A program made the position numbers and the translations under genes. Of a DNA stretch of 27,773 bases, positions 16,209 to 25,133 are shown in pieces. Below the pieces are notes generated by a model, which saw nothing but the letters and a program-made list of their open reading frames with translations, was not told the origin of the DNA and did no database searches. Where the stretch lies: positions 1 through 27,773 of the forward strand of contig DEHU01000067.1 of the NCBI GenBank assembly GCA_002352125.1, given 5' to 3'. Each line of letters begins with the position of its first letter. Within the stretch, counting starts at the first letter, position 1. This DNA comes from Competibacteraceae bacterium UBA2792 (lineage in GTDB: Bacteria > Pseudomonadota > Gammaproteobacteria > Competibacterales > Competibacteraceae).

Positions 16209-18512
16209 TCAGCCGACGACTTTTTTGAGTAGCTCCTCGGCGCGCTGTTTCTGCGAGGTATTGCCCTCGCGCAGAACTTCTTCCAAGAGACCGCGCGCTC
16301 CCACCTGATCTCCCATGTCCAGAAAGGCGGTCGCCAGATCCAATTTGGTTTCCACGTAATCGGTTACGGTATCGCCGCCGCCGCCGCCGCCCAAGGATCC
16401 GGCTTTCATCTTGCCCAGGTCCAGAGTTTGGCTGCCGAATTTGTGCAGTTCGTCGTCCAGTTTCAGCGAGTCGTCGCGCAAATTTCCATGTCTTTCGAGC
16501 TCCTGAGTGACATCGGCGAATTCGAATTTCTGTTCTGGCGTTGCCGCTGGAGCAGAGGAAGAGCCCGCCGCTTTCTGTGCCGACAAAATGGATGAGATGG
16601 ACGAAATCGATGCTGGCTCGGTCGCCGGCTCAGGCGTGTCGATGCCGGATGGCAAGCCGGAGAACTTCGGACTCGGCGCGGCGGGTTTCATCTCCAGCGG
16701 TGGCAACTCGACCGGCTGCGATGCGGTTTGTTGCAGGCCCAGCTCGCCGAAATCGAAATCGAAGCCATCCAGCCGTAGTTCAGACGGCAATTCCGGCTTT
16801 GGTGGGGCTTGCCTCGGTTCCGGCTCGGTGGGCGGCTCGGCCAACAGCGGGCTGACCGACTTGCGCGTAGCGGCCGAGGCCGTGGGCGGCTCGGCGTCGG
16901 GCAACCGGCCGTCGAGGTTTAGTGTGGGCGTGGGCGAAACATTTTTGTCCCCAAACCCCAGCGGCTGGCCTTCGCCACCAAAATCGATGTCTCTGAGTAA
17001 CTCGGTGACCGATCTGGGTTGCGGCACCACCGGTTTAGATGCCACCGGTTCCTCTTGGTGCGGTGCCGTTGCCGCAGCTCCGGTCTCGACCGCCGCATGG
17101 ATCAGCGGCCGAGTGAGGCTTGGCTCGCGCACTTGGGTCCGCGCCGACGGCGTATCCGCCGGTTCGCCGGTCGCCGCGCCGGTGACCGGTTTCTGCGGTG
17201 GCTCGGCGGTGGTTGTCGCTGGCATTGTCTCCGGTTTCGGGCGCGCAGGCCGCCGGAGTAACGGCAAGAGGATGACCGAAATGATCGCCAGCAAGATCAA
17301 TGCGATGGCGATCCATACCACCGGATTCGACATCCAACTGGGTTCGGCTTCCACCACAGGCTGTACCGGCGGCTTAGCGGGCGGGGGCTTGACGGCCGGC
17401 GCTGGCGGCGGTTCCGGTTGCTGCGGTGTGGCGGCCGGTGGTGCGGGTGGCGCAACGGCGTTGGGGGCAGTCGTAGCGGCCGGTTCGGGCGGTGGTGTTT
17501 CCGCTTGTGGAATGGTAGCTTGCGGAATGATTTCTCGCGGCTGCTCGGCTGGGGACAGCATCGAAGGAGCCGGAGCCGGAACCGGAGCCGAGGGGGGCGT
17601 TACCGCCGGTGGTGCGCTGGATTCGGCGGCCACGGGTGGTGGCAAGACCGCTGGTGGCGGCTCGGGCGGCTCGGGCGGCGCGGTGGTAACCGGTTCGGCC
17701 GGCGGTAGCGTCGCCGAGGGCTGGGCCGGCGGCGGCACGGCAGCCAAGTCCGGAATCGGAGACGGCGGCGTGGGCGCACCTTGCACGCCTAGCGCCTGCG
17801 CGGTCGGAACCTTGAGCATGGCGCCGGCTCGCAAGGCATCAGGATTGCCGTTGACGAATGCCCCCGAGTTGCCGGCCAGCAAGATCGACATCATTTGCGG
17901 CAAGCTGATGGCGGCTGACGGCCGAACCCGATTGGCGACGGCCATCAGGGTTTCGCCCGGCCGGATCGGCCCGTAGGCCGAAGCGCCCTCGAAATTGACC
18001 GCAGGGGCCGGCGGTAGGGTGGACGCAGAGCGCGGAGCGGGAGCCGGTGCCGCCGCGGCTGGTGGCGGGATCACGGTTGGCGTCGGCGGTGGCGGCGGCA
18101 GGCGGCGGTTGGCGTATAGTTCCGGGTCGATTTGAACCGTAAATTCCCGGATCAACCGGCCGCGCGACCAGGCCAGCTCCAACAACAAATTGAAGTTCGG
18201 CTCGCGAATCGGCTCGACAGAACTGATTTTGATGAGATTCGGCCCGCCGGGCGGCGTCTGGACCGAAAACCGTAACGTCGAGAATAATGCCAGGCGATCG
18301 ATCCCAACTCGATCAAAATCCTGCTGGCGGGGAATCCGCACGGTCAACCCGGTCAGTTCGCCAGGATTATTGACGATCAGAGGAATATCGGCGTCGAAGT
18401 TTTGGTTGAGCGCCGAGCGCACGGCGAGCGGACCGACACCCAAGGCGAAAGCGCACAGCGGCGCCGCCAGCGCGGCCAAGAGGGATAGTCGGAGTAATGT
18501 CCTGGTCGGCAT
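16209..18512 (-). CDS. fimV: FimV-like polar hub protein
   Basis: A 767-residue envelope protein of the FimV/HubP family. FimV supports type IV pilus assembly, twitching and cell-pole organisation through peptidoglycan binding. After a signal peptide (about 1-23, ending CAFA) comes the FimV N-terminal beta domain (LGVGPLAVRSALNQNFDADIP region). Next are a LysM-like segment (about 182-235, IRPGETLMAVANRVRP), a long Pro/Ala-rich linker (about 244-390), one membrane helix (397-419), an acidic, Pro-rich cytoplasmic region with a Gly6 run, and the FimV C-terminal domain (LDLATAFLDMGDQVGARGLLEEVL). The start at 18512 gives the signal peptide; the frame runs back to 18689 without need. The family call is firm; the symbol rests on domain order. 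Confidence 0.9.
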   Translation of the reverse strand: MPTRTLLRLSLLAALAAPLCAFALGVGPLAVRSALNQNFDADIPLIVNNPGELTGLTVRIPRQQDFDRVGIDRLALFSTLRFSVQTPPGGPNLIKISSVEPIREPNFNLLLELAWSRGRLIREFTVQIDPELYANRRLPPPPPTPTVIPPPAAAAPAPAPRSASTLPPAPAVNFEGASAYGPIRPGETLMAVANRVRPSAAISLPQMMSILLAGNSGAFVNGNPDALRAGAMLKVPTAQALGVQGAPTPPSPIPDLAAVPPPAQPSATLPPAEPVTTAPPEPPEPPPAVLPPPVAAESSAPPAVTPPSAPVPAPAPSMLSPAEQPREIIPQATIPQAETPPPEPAATTAPNAVAPPAPPAATPQQPEPPPAPAVKPPPAKPPVQPVVEAEPSWMSNPVVWIAIALILLAIISVILLPLLRRPARPKPETMPATTTAEPPQKPVTGAATGEPADTPSARTQVREPSLTRPLIHAAVETGAAATAPHQEEPVASKPVVPQPRSVTELLRDIDFGGEGQPLGFGDKNVSPTPTLNLDGRLPDAEPPTASAATRKSVSPLLAEPPTEPEPRQAPPKPELPSELRLDGFDFDFGELGLQQTASQPVELPPLEMKPAAPSPKFSGLPSGIDTPEPATEPASISSISSILSAQKAAGSSSAPAATPEQKFEFADVTQELERHGNLRDDSLKLDDELHKFGSQTLDLGKMKAGSLGGGGGGDTVTDYVETKLDLATAFLDMGDQVGARGLLEEVLREGNTSQKQRAEELLKKVVG

Positions 18513-18915
18513 GGACCTGTCTCCATTCCACCGCCGAGTGATCGAGATCGCGGCGGGATTGGTTTGGATGCTGCTACCGGCCACGTTGGACCAGTAGCTT
18601 TCCCACTTCGATCTGGCGGCAACGCGTGCGGCGAGTCGAAGCTTCCCCATAAAGATACTCCCTAACGAGGAGTTTTTCAGTGCAAGCAACGACCGATGGC
18701 CGATTCAAAAACGCCAACGATCGCGCGAGGTGGGCTCGCGGGGCAGCGAGCTTTCCGTGCCAAGAAGCCGGAGAATTCCACCAGTGCTCGTCACGCCCTG
18801 ATAATAGCGCCATTTTTGCGGCTATACATCTCTTCGTTGCACGCAGCGGCATCGACATTACAATTCCGGTCATTCGAGACGTGTTTAAACTTCTTTAATT
18901 CTGCCGAATACGCCG
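18513..18915. promoter_or_regulatory. Divergent intergenic region fimV / creB
   Basis: About 403 bases between two divergent genes. A candidate promoter for the plus-strand creB gene is TTGCAC (18837-18842), a 16-base spacer and TACAAT (18859-18864). A small dyad ACTCC/GGAGT with a seven-base loop lies at 18657-18673, followed by T residues; it is too weak to call a terminator. Short open frames here (around 18680-18947) have no recognisable product. I could not pin down a fimV promoter. Confidence 0.4.
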
Positions 18916-19623
18916 ATGAGTATCCGCATCCTGTTGGTCGAGGATGAGCCGTCCATCGCCGAAATCGTCGAGTTCGCGTTGGCGAGCGAGGGATTTCAGG
19001 TCGCTTGGCGCCATCTGGCTGGCGAAGCCGAAGCCGAACTGGCGGCGACCCCTTACGACCTGGTCGTGCTCGATATCGGACTGCCAGACGGTTCCGGTCT
19101 GGAGCTGCTCAAGCGGATACGTCGTACCTCCGAAGTGCCGGTGGCGATTCTATCCGCCCGAAACGCCGAACTCGACCGGGTGCTTGGGCTGGAGCTGGGT
19201 GCGGACGATTACGTTACCAAACCGTTCAGCCCGCGCGAGCTGGCTGCCCGGGTCAAGGCCATCCTCAAACGCACCGCCCGGTCCAGTGCCGCATCGCAAG
19301 AGACGGCCGGCCAGCCGACCGAAAGCACCTGGTTCGAGATCGACGAGGATCGCGCCACCATTTGCTTTCGCGGCCGTTCCCTGGAGTTGACCCGCTACGA
19401 ATATTTCCTCCTCAAAACCCTGTTGGCTCGACCGGAACGGGTGTTTTCCCGAGCGCAACTGATGGATCGCGCCTGGCCCGATCCTGCCGCCAGCTTTGAG
19501 CGTAGCGTGGACACCCACATCAAGGCGCTGCGCGCCAAGCTGCGGGACATCGACCCGCGCGTCGATCCGATCCGAACCCATCGCGGTCTAGGCTATTCGG
19601 TGCGGGCCAGCGACCGATCCTGA
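18916..19623 (+). CDS. creB: OmpR-family response regulator CreB
   Basis: A 235-residue two-component regulator. The receiver domain (1-120) has the acidic pair in LLVEDEP (Glu9/Asp10), phospho-acceptor Asp53 in LDIGLPDGSG, and Lys102 in DDYVTKPFSP. The winged-helix DNA-binding domain follows (about 135-230: LELTRYEYFLLKTLLARPERVFSR, VDTHIKALRAKLR, IRTHRGLGYSV). The identity as CreB rests on the receiver type and on the following kinase and creD genes. In E. coli and Aeromonas/Pseudomonas, CreB controls creD and affects beta-lactam response and metabolism. It is followed after 14 bases by the kinase gene. Confidence 0.9.
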   Translation: MSIRILLVEDEPSIAEIVEFALASEGFQVAWRHLAGEAEAELAATPYDLVVLDIGLPDGSGLELLKRIRRTSEVPVAILSARNAELDRVLGLELGADDYVTKPFSPRELAARVKAILKRTARSSAASQETAGQPTESTWFEIDEDRATICFRGRSLELTRYEYFLLKTLLARPERVFSRAQLMDRAWPDPAASFERSVDTHIKALRAKLRDIDPRVDPIRTHRGLGYSVRASDRS

Positions 19624-19637
19624 GTTCGACCATCGCC

Positions 19638-21080
19638 ATGCACCTCGGCCTCAAATTGTTTCTGGGTTACTTTCTGATCGTCGGGATCGGGATGTATTTC
19701 TCGCTCAACATTCTGGGCAACGAACTGAAACCGGCATTTCGCCAGTCGGCGGAAGAGACATTGATCGACACTGCTAACCTGCTGGCCGTGCTGGTTCGCG
19801 ACGACGTGCTGAACGGTAGCATCGCGGATGGCCGTTTCCAGGCTCGCTTGGCCGAATATGCCCGCCGCGTTCCCAATGCCCGCGTCTGGGATATCGTCAA
19901 GAACAGCCTCGATCACCGCATCTATATCACCGACGAGCGCGGCATCGTGATCTTCGATTCGTTCAATCTGGATCTGGGCCGGGATTTTTCCCGCTGGAAC
20001 GACGTGTACCTCACTTTGCGCGGCCAGTACGGCGCCCGCACCACCCGGGTCGATTTGAACGACGAGCGGACTTCGGTGATGTACGTGGCCGCGCCGGTCC
20101 GGGACGGCGAGCGAATCATCGGGGCGTTGACCGTGGGTAAACCCTCCTCCAGCGTGCAGCCTTACATCGACCGGGCCGAAATCAAATTGCGCCGGGTCGG
20201 TGCCGTGCTGGTGGCGGCATCGCTGGCGGTCGGGTTGGTCTTCTCCTGGTCGCTGGCCTATTCCATCAGCCGGCTTGCCGCCTACGCCCGCGCGGCGGCG
20301 GAAGGTCGGCGCGGCATTGCGCCAAAGTCTGGCGGGCCGGAATTGCGGGCGCTGGCCGAGGCGGTGGAAACCATGCGGGATCGCTTGGAAGGCCGGGATT
20401 ACGTGGAGCGATATGTCCACACGCTGACTCACGAGATGAAGAGTCCGCTGGCGGCGATTGCCGGTGCCGCCGAACTGTTGCAGGGCGAGCTGCCCGCGCT
20501 GCAACGGGAACGCTTCGCTGTGCTGGTCGCCGGCGAGGCGGAGCGGCTCCAACAATTGGTGGAGCGCCTGCTCGCCCTGGCCACCGTAGAGCAGCGGCGG
20601 GAATTGCACGAACGAAGACCGGTTGCCCTCAAACCGGTTGCAGAGGAGTTGCTGGCTTCCCGCGCGCCGGCCATCGCCCGCAAAGTTTTGCGGATCGATA
20701 ACGCCTTGCCGGGCGATGCGGCGGTGCTCGGCGAGCCGTTTCTGATTGCCCAGGCCATCGGCAACCTGCTCGACAACGCGCTGGATTTCACGCCCGTGCA
20801 GGGCGTTGTCACCGTTGGCGCCGAACGGGTCGGCAATGCGTGGCGGCTGACGGTGAGCAATACCGGCGACCCCATTCCCGATTACGCCCGCGACCGGCTG
20901 TTCGAGCGATTCTTTTCCCTGCCGCGCCCCGATACCGGCCGCAAAAGCACCGGTCTGGGGTTGGCGTTCGTCAAGGAAGTTGCGCAACTGCACGGTGGTA
21001 CGGTCGGCGTGGACAACCTGGCGGGGCAGGATGGGGTAGCGATTGGGGTGGTTGCCAGGCTCGCGTTGCCGGGTGCCTAA
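19638..21080 (+). CDS. creC: Sensor histidine kinase CreC
   Basis: A 480-residue inner-membrane histidine kinase. Membrane helix 1 lies at about 7-25, a periplasmic CreC-type sensor domain at about 28-185 (SAEETLIDTANLLAVLVRDD, IYITDERGIVIFDS), membrane helix 2 at about 188-207 and a HAMP segment after it. Phospho-acceptor His265 is in THEMKSPLAAI. The N box QAIGNLLDNALDF is at 372-384, the G1 box NTGDPIP at 408-414, and the G2 box STGLGLAFVKE at 437-447. It pairs with the upstream response regulator. The start ATG at 19638 has no clear Shine-Dalgarno sequence. Confidence 0.92.
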   Translation: MHLGLKLFLGYFLIVGIGMYFSLNILGNELKPAFRQSAEETLIDTANLLAVLVRDDVLNGSIADGRFQARLAEYARRVPNARVWDIVKNSLDHRIYITDERGIVIFDSFNLDLGRDFSRWNDVYLTLRGQYGARTTRVDLNDERTSVMYVAAPVRDGERIIGALTVGKPSSSVQPYIDRAEIKLRRVGAVLVAASLAVGLVFSWSLAYSISRLAAYARAAAEGRRGIAPKSGGPELRALAEAVETMRDRLEGRDYVERYVHTLTHEMKSPLAAIAGAAELLQGELPALQRERFAVLVAGEAERLQQLVERLLALATVEQRRELHERRPVALKPVAEELLASRAPAIARKVLRIDNALPGDAAVLGEPFLIAQAIGNLLDNALDFTPVQGVVTVGAERVGNAWRLTVSNTGDPIPDYARDRLFERFFSLPRPDTGRKSTGLGLAFVKEVAQLHGGTVGVDNLAGQDGVAIGVVARLALPGA

Positions 21081-21202
21081 CGATTTTTGGCTTTACCTTC
21101 CTTATCATTTCACCCGAATACACCCAATCTCCACAGTTCCCCCATCGTCCGCACATCATCCCCTCAACTGCGCCGGTTAGGCTGGCTCCATCCAATCAAC
21201 CG

Positions 21203-21208
21203 AAGGAG
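21203..21208 (+). promoter_or_regulatory. Ribosome binding site of creD
   Basis: AAGGAG seven bases before the ATG at 21216. It fixes the creD start against the open frame that runs back to 21087. Confidence 0.75.
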
Positions 21209-21215
21209 CCCAGCC

Positions 21216-22604
21216 ATGAAATACAGTCTGTTCGCCAAAATCAGCTTGATTTTCCTGATTACGATCTTTCTCGCCATCGGCCTGACGCGAATCAGCTTTC
21301 TGATCGACGAGCGCGCCGCGCGCCGGAACGAAGTCGTGGCGGGAATTGCCGCCGCCACCGCCCGCGACCAAACCTTGGTCGGGCCGGTGCTGGTCGTGCC
21401 CTACACCCGCATCGTCAAGACGCAGACGCCCAGCGAGAAAGACGAAACCAAGATGATCGAGGTCGAAAAACGGTATTCCGACGAGATTTATCTGCTGCCG
21501 GCCGAACTGGACGTGCAAGCCAACCTGAACACCGAACAAATTCGGCGCAGCCTTTATCATGCCGTGGTGTTCGGCGCCAGCATCGCGGTCAAGGGCCGCT
21601 TCGCCAGCGAGGGCGGTTTGCTGAAGGTGGAACCGAACGAGCAGATCACCTTCGGCGACCCGCGGCTGATCGTCGGTGTCAGCGATCCGCGCGGCATCCT
21701 GCGGGCGCCGGTGCTCGCTTGGGCGGAACAGCGCTTCGATTTTCTGCCCGGCACCGCCGAGGAAAAAATGCCCAACGGCATTCAAGCCCACATTCGCGGT
21801 CTGAACCCGCAAGCGCCTTGGTCGGTGGAGTTTTCGTTCTCGCTCGACCTGCGCGGCACCCAGTCTTTCGATCTCGCCCCGGTGGGCGACACCACCCGCA
21901 TCAGCGTTCGGGGCAACTGGCCGCATCCTAGCTTCTACGGCCAATTTCTGCCCGAAACGCGCGAAGTCACCGCGACGGGTTTCTCCGCCGCCTGGTCCAC
22001 CACCCGTCTGGCCACCAACATGATTCGGCAATTATTCGACCACCTGCGCAACAACCGCGCGCTCGATACGCTGATTGGCGTGCGCTTCATGGATCCCACC
22101 GACAGCTACGTGCAAACCGACCGCGCAATCAAATACGGACTGCTGTTCGTCGGCCTGACCTTCGTCGCTTTCTTCCTGTTCGAAATCCTCAAGCGGCTGG
22201 CGATCCATCCTCTCCAATACGGATTCGCTGGCGCTGCGCTGGTGCTGTTCTATCTGCTGCTGCTGGCGCTGTCCGAGCACCTCGATTTCGCCCTTTCCTA
22301 CGCCATCGCCACCCTCGGCTGCGTCGCGCTGCTGACCTATTATCTCGCCCATGTCTTGGGTAGCCCACGCTGGGGCATCGGTTTCGGGGCGTTGATCGGC
22401 GCGGTATTCGGGTTGTTGTACGTCCTGATCAGCCTGGAAGATCATGCTTTGCTGGCCGGATCGGTCAGCCTGTTCGGCTGCTTGGCGCTGGCGATGGTGT
22501 TGACCCGCAAGGTGGATTGGTACCAACTGGGCGATGTCTTTGGCGCGCGGCGGGGCAAGGTCGCGAACGGCGGCGCGGCGCCGGCCGGATCCGACGGCGG
22601 TTGA
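21216..22604 (+). CDS. creD: Inner-membrane protein CreD
   Basis: A 462-residue inner-membrane protein of the CreD family. One N-terminal membrane helix (AKISLIFLITIFLAIGLTRI) is followed by a large periplasmic domain (about 30-300) with the family start DERAARRNEV, then a C-terminal bundle of about five to six membrane helices (from YGLLFVGLTFVAFFLFEIL onward). The hydrophilic C-terminal tail is short. In other bacteria CreD is the main target of CreBC and its overproduction alters colicin and beta-lactam resistance; the molecular function is unknown. It lies 135 bases after creC, with its own AAGGAG, and ends at a strong terminator. Confidence 0.92.
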   Translation: MKYSLFAKISLIFLITIFLAIGLTRISFLIDERAARRNEVVAGIAAATARDQTLVGPVLVVPYTRIVKTQTPSEKDETKMIEVEKRYSDEIYLLPAELDVQANLNTEQIRRSLYHAVVFGASIAVKGRFASEGGLLKVEPNEQITFGDPRLIVGVSDPRGILRAPVLAWAEQRFDFLPGTAEEKMPNGIQAHIRGLNPQAPWSVEFSFSLDLRGTQSFDLAPVGDTTRISVRGNWPHPSFYGQFLPETREVTATGFSAAWSTTRLATNMIRQLFDHLRNNRALDTLIGVRFMDPTDSYVQTDRAIKYGLLFVGLTFVAFFLFEILKRLAIHPLQYGFAGAALVLFYLLLLALSEHLDFALSYAIATLGCVALLTYYLAHVLGSPRWGIGFGALIGAVFGLLYVLISLEDHALLAGSVSLFGCLALAMVLTRKVDWYQLGDVFGARRGKVANGGAAPAGSDGG

Positions 22605-22643
22605 AGTGGAGTAGGTGCCGGCCTTTGCGTCGGCACAAAACGA

Positions 22644-22671
22644 AAAAGGCGGCCAAAAAAGGCCGCCTTTT
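22644..22671. terminator. Bidirectional Rho-independent terminator
   Basis: A perfect 11-bp stem (AAAAGGCGGCC at 22644-22654 and GGCCGCCTTTT at 22661-22671) with a six-A loop. T-tracts lie on both strands, so it can stop creD transcription (+) and the convergent lipid-transport operon (-). Confidence 0.92.
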
Positions 22672-22693
22672 CTTGTTCGGCTTGGTGCCCGAT

Positions 22694-23332
22694 TTAACTC
22701 GAATACCGCAACGCAAACGGAATCATATCGCTCAGTGTTTTTTGCACGGCCGCGTTAGCCGCTCGGGCGGCGCCTTGGGCATCCTCGCTGGGCGCCGGCT
22801 CCATCGCCTCGAACACCTGCGTTCCCAAAACGTGGCCGCTCTTCATGCTCACCACTTTGATGCGGGCCGTCAGCCTGACCCGGCTGGGTTGAGTCATGAA
22901 TTCCTGCTGTAAACGGATCACGTCCACGTCGATCCGCATGTCCGCCAGCGCCGGAGCCGGCGGCGAAACCACCGCCTTGAACGCGCCCGTTCCCTCGAAC
23001 GCTCGCACCAGAATCGGCAGCAACATCTTGGCGGGCGTGTCGCTCCAGACGTTGTTTTGGTAATAATCCAGCTTCGGCGGTTCTTTGGTGTAAGCGATGC
23101 GGTTGGAGTCGAATCCCGGCGCCGCCTTGGGTACCGTCACCAGCAGCGTCTTGCCGCCGGAACGCCGCGCCGGCGGCGGCGAGAATGCGCCGACTTCCAA
23201 CAGGTAGGCTTGAGGCGGCGGCGAATTGTCTTGCGGCAGCGAGCAACCGGCCAGCGCCAACGCCGCCAGCAGCGTCCAACGCCACCGGCTCGCCCCCCCG
23301 GACAACCATCGCTCGATTACAAACCTCATCAT
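22694..23332 (-). CDS. ABC-type transport auxiliary lipoprotein (PqiC/YmbA-like)
   Basis: A 212-residue predicted lipoprotein. The signal peptide ends in the lipobox LAGC (LLAALALAGC), and the mature part has the ABC_trans_aux fold pattern: TLLVTVPKAAPGFDSNRIAYTK, a W-x-D-x-P/L-P block (VWSDTPAKMLLPIL) and VDVIRLQQEF. Such lipoproteins sit in the outer membrane and receive or guide lipid traffic for MCE-type ABC systems such as PqiABC. The ATG at 23332 is chosen because GAGGA lies six bases upstream; a TTG eight codons earlier is less likely. It is the last gene of the minus-strand operon, 29 bases after the MCE gene. Confidence 0.88.
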   Translation of the reverse strand: MMRFVIERWLSGGASRWRWTLLAALALAGCSLPQDNSPPPQAYLLEVGAFSPPPARRSGGKTLLVTVPKAAPGFDSNRIAYTKEPPKLDYYQNNVWSDTPAKMLLPILVRAFEGTGAFKAVVSPPAPALADMRIDVDVIRLQQEFMTQPSRVRLTARIKVVSMKSGHVLGTQVFEAMEPAPSEDAQGAARAANAAVQKTLSDMIPFALRYSS

Positions 23333-23361
23333 TCCGTTTCCTCGTGAGTTCACCAAAGTTG

Positions 23362-24351
23362 TTATTGTTCGCCTGGCCCCGGCCGGCCGGCCGGTTTGCC
23401 CAGCAGCAAGGCGCGGGGATTTTGTTCCAGGAGTTCGGCCAGCCGCTGCAAAGCCGCCACCAGATCGTTGGCCTGTACCAGCAGCGCGTTGAACTCCGGT
23501 ACCGTGGTCTGGCCCAGCCGCTTTAATTCCTGCCGTCCCGCTTCGGCCATACCGCTCAGATCCCGGCTGGTTTGGTTGAAGGTGTCGGCGGTTTTGCGCA
23601 CCGACTGAGCGGCTGCTCTAAAGTCGCTCAAGGCCGCGCGCGCTCGACCGCTCAAGTCGTTGGTCCCCTCCAGTTCCGCCGCCAGTTGGTCGAGCGCCTT
23701 GCCTAGCCGCTGCGCGCGTTCCGCCACCTCGCGGGTAAACGTTTCCACGTTGGTCAGCGTCTGGCGGATGCTGTCGGACCGGTCGGCCAACGCTCCGGTC
23801 ACTGTGCTCGCGTGCCGTAAGATCTCGGTGATGGCGGTTTGGTTTTCGTCGCCCAGCAGCCGCTCCAGCTTGCTCGATAGGCTGTTGACGTTGGTCAGGA
23901 TATTGTTGAAGGCGTCGTCCAGCCGTGCCACCAGCGACGGTCCGGCCTGGATTACCGGCAAATCCTGGTCAGGTTCTTTTTCCAGCGGCAGCGACTGGCC
24001 GCCGCCGCCGCTCAGTTCCACCGATGCCACGCCGGTCAACCCCCGGGTGGACAGGGTGGCGATGGTGTCGCGGCGAATCGGCGTGCCGCGCTCGATGCCC
24101 AGAACCACATCCACTTGGTCGGGATTGACGGCGTCCAGCCGAATCGATTGCACTTGTCCGACCTGAACGCCGCGATATCGAACCGTTGCTTTGAGATTTA
24201 ATCCGGCCACCGATTCGTGAAAATACACCCGGTAGCGATCGTAAACCTTGCTCTCGCCGCCCACGATCAACCAGAACGTGATGCCCAGCAGAAACGCGCC
24301 CAGAGCGATCACGAATAGCCCGACCAGGGCATAATTTACGCTGCTCTGCAC
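23362..24351 (-). CDS. MCE family protein, MlaD-like lipid transport subunit
   Basis: A 329-residue protein with one N-terminal membrane helix (about 7-30) and a single MCE domain (about 38-115: YRVYFHESVAGLNLKATVRYRG, STRGLTGVASVEL in two blocks). A long helical, hydroxyl- and charge-rich tail follows (about 140-310) and could form an extended coiled tube or needle. The tail is longer than in E. coli MlaD (183 aa), closer to other proteobacterial MCE proteins. The start is GTG at 24351, supported by GGGAG eight bases upstream and a 16-base overlap with the ATPase gene; the open frame running back to 25083 is a shadow. Role: passing phospholipids between the membranes with the permease and ATPase next door. 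Confidence 0.92.
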   Translation of the reverse strand: MQSSVNYALVGLFVIALGAFLLGITFWLIVGGESKVYDRYRVYFHESVAGLNLKATVRYRGVQVGQVQSIRLDAVNPDQVDVVLGIERGTPIRRDTIATLSTRGLTGVASVELSGGGGQSLPLEKEPDQDLPVIQAGPSLVARLDDAFNNILTNVNSLSSKLERLLGDENQTAITEILRHASTVTGALADRSDSIRQTLTNVETFTREVAERAQRLGKALDQLAAELEGTNDLSGRARAALSDFRAAAQSVRKTADTFNQTSRDLSGMAEAGRQELKRLGQTTVPEFNALLVQANDLVAALQRLAELLEQNPRALLLGKPAGRPGPGEQ

Positions 24352-25133
24352 GCTGTCTGCTCCCGTGCCGCGCGGCCGCGCGGTCCTTCGAAGTAAGCCC
24401 GAATCAACGGATGTTCGGATCGAGTCAATTCTTGCATCGGCGCATAGCCGATCACCCGTTTTTCCCCCAGAAATGCCACGCGATCGGTAGCCTGCCAAAG
24501 CGTGTCCAGATCGTGGGTCACCATCACCACCGTCAGCCCCAACGACTCCTTGAGTTGCACCACCAGTTCGTCGAATGCGCCGGCGCTGACCGGGTCCAGG
24601 CCGGCGGTTGGCTCGTCGAGAAACAATAGCGCCGGATCTAATGCCAGCGCTCGTGCCAGCGCCGCGCGTTTCAGCATCCCGCCGCTCAACTCGCGCGGCA
24701 GTTTGCCGCCGGTGTCGGCGGGCAAACCGGCCAGCGCGATTTTGAGATCGGCGATTTCGGCGATTTGCCGGGCGGGCAGCCGGGTGTGCTCGCGCAGCGG
24801 CACCGCGACGTTTTCCCGCACCGTCAGCGAACTGAACAGCGCGCCTTGCTGAAACAGCATCCCGAACCGTCGCCGCAACCGAAACGCCGCCGCATCGCCG
24901 ATGCCGACGATTTCCTGGCCGAACAGCTTGATCGAACCAGCCGCCGGCTGCAGTAACATGATGATGGCCCGCAATAGAGTAGTTTTGCCGGAACCGCTGC
25001 CGCCGACCAGAGCGACCACTTCGCCCCGATCGATGTCGAGGTCCAGATTTTCGTGAATGGCCGTCGAGCCGAATCGCGTCCACAAGCCGCGAACCGCGAC
25101 CACGGCTGTCGCCGGCCCGGCCGCTTCGTTCAC
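24336..25133 (-). CDS. ABC transporter ATPase, MlaF-like
   Basis: A 265-residue cytoplasmic ATPase. Walker A GGSGSGKT is at 44-51, the Q loop LFQQGALF at 93-100, the signature LSGGM at 149-153, Walker B LLFLDEP at 169-175 and the switch His207 in VTHD. The LSGGM signature and QQGALFSSLTV block are typical of the MlaF/YrbF subgroup that energises lipid transport through MlaE. The start is GTG at 25133, overlapping the permease stop by four bases (GTGA). The same frame is open to 26219, but that part shadows the permease gene. The end overlaps the MCE gene. Confidence 0.94.
   Translation of the reverse strand: MNEAAGPATAVVAVRGLWTRFGSTAIHENLDLDIDRGEVVALVGGSGSGKTTLLRAIIMLLQPAAGSIKLFGQEIVGIGDAAAFRLRRRFGMLFQQGALFSSLTVRENVAVPLREHTRLPARQIAEIADLKIALAGLPADTGGKLPRELSGGMLKRAALARALALDPALLFLDEPTAGLDPVSAGAFDELVVQLKESLGLTVVMVTHDLDTLWQATDRVAFLGEKRVIGYAPMQELTRSEHPLIRAYFEGPRGRAAREQTACRAA
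24360..24364 (-). promoter_or_regulatory. Ribosome binding site deciding the MCE gene start
   Basis: On the minus strand GGGAG lies inside the 3' end of the ATPase gene, eight bases before the GTG at 24351. It decides for this unusual start in a frame that stays open far upstream. Confidence 0.7.

Noticed and set aside
16507..17976. Open frame of 489 codons on the plus strand opposite fimV
   Set aside because: It is a Gly/Ser/Ala-rich mirror of the Pro/Ala-rich FimV linker. High GC and biased codon use keep the antisense frame open; no domain or ribosome binding site is seen.
18680..18947. Short plus-strand open frames of 72-83 codons between fimV and creB
   Set aside because: No signal peptide, domain or ribosome binding site; they overlap the probable creB promoter and the creB start.
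21081..21215. CreB-binding cre tag upstream of creD
   Set aside because: Only one TTCAC half-site (in TTCACCCG) was found; the second half six bases on does not match, so I did not call it.
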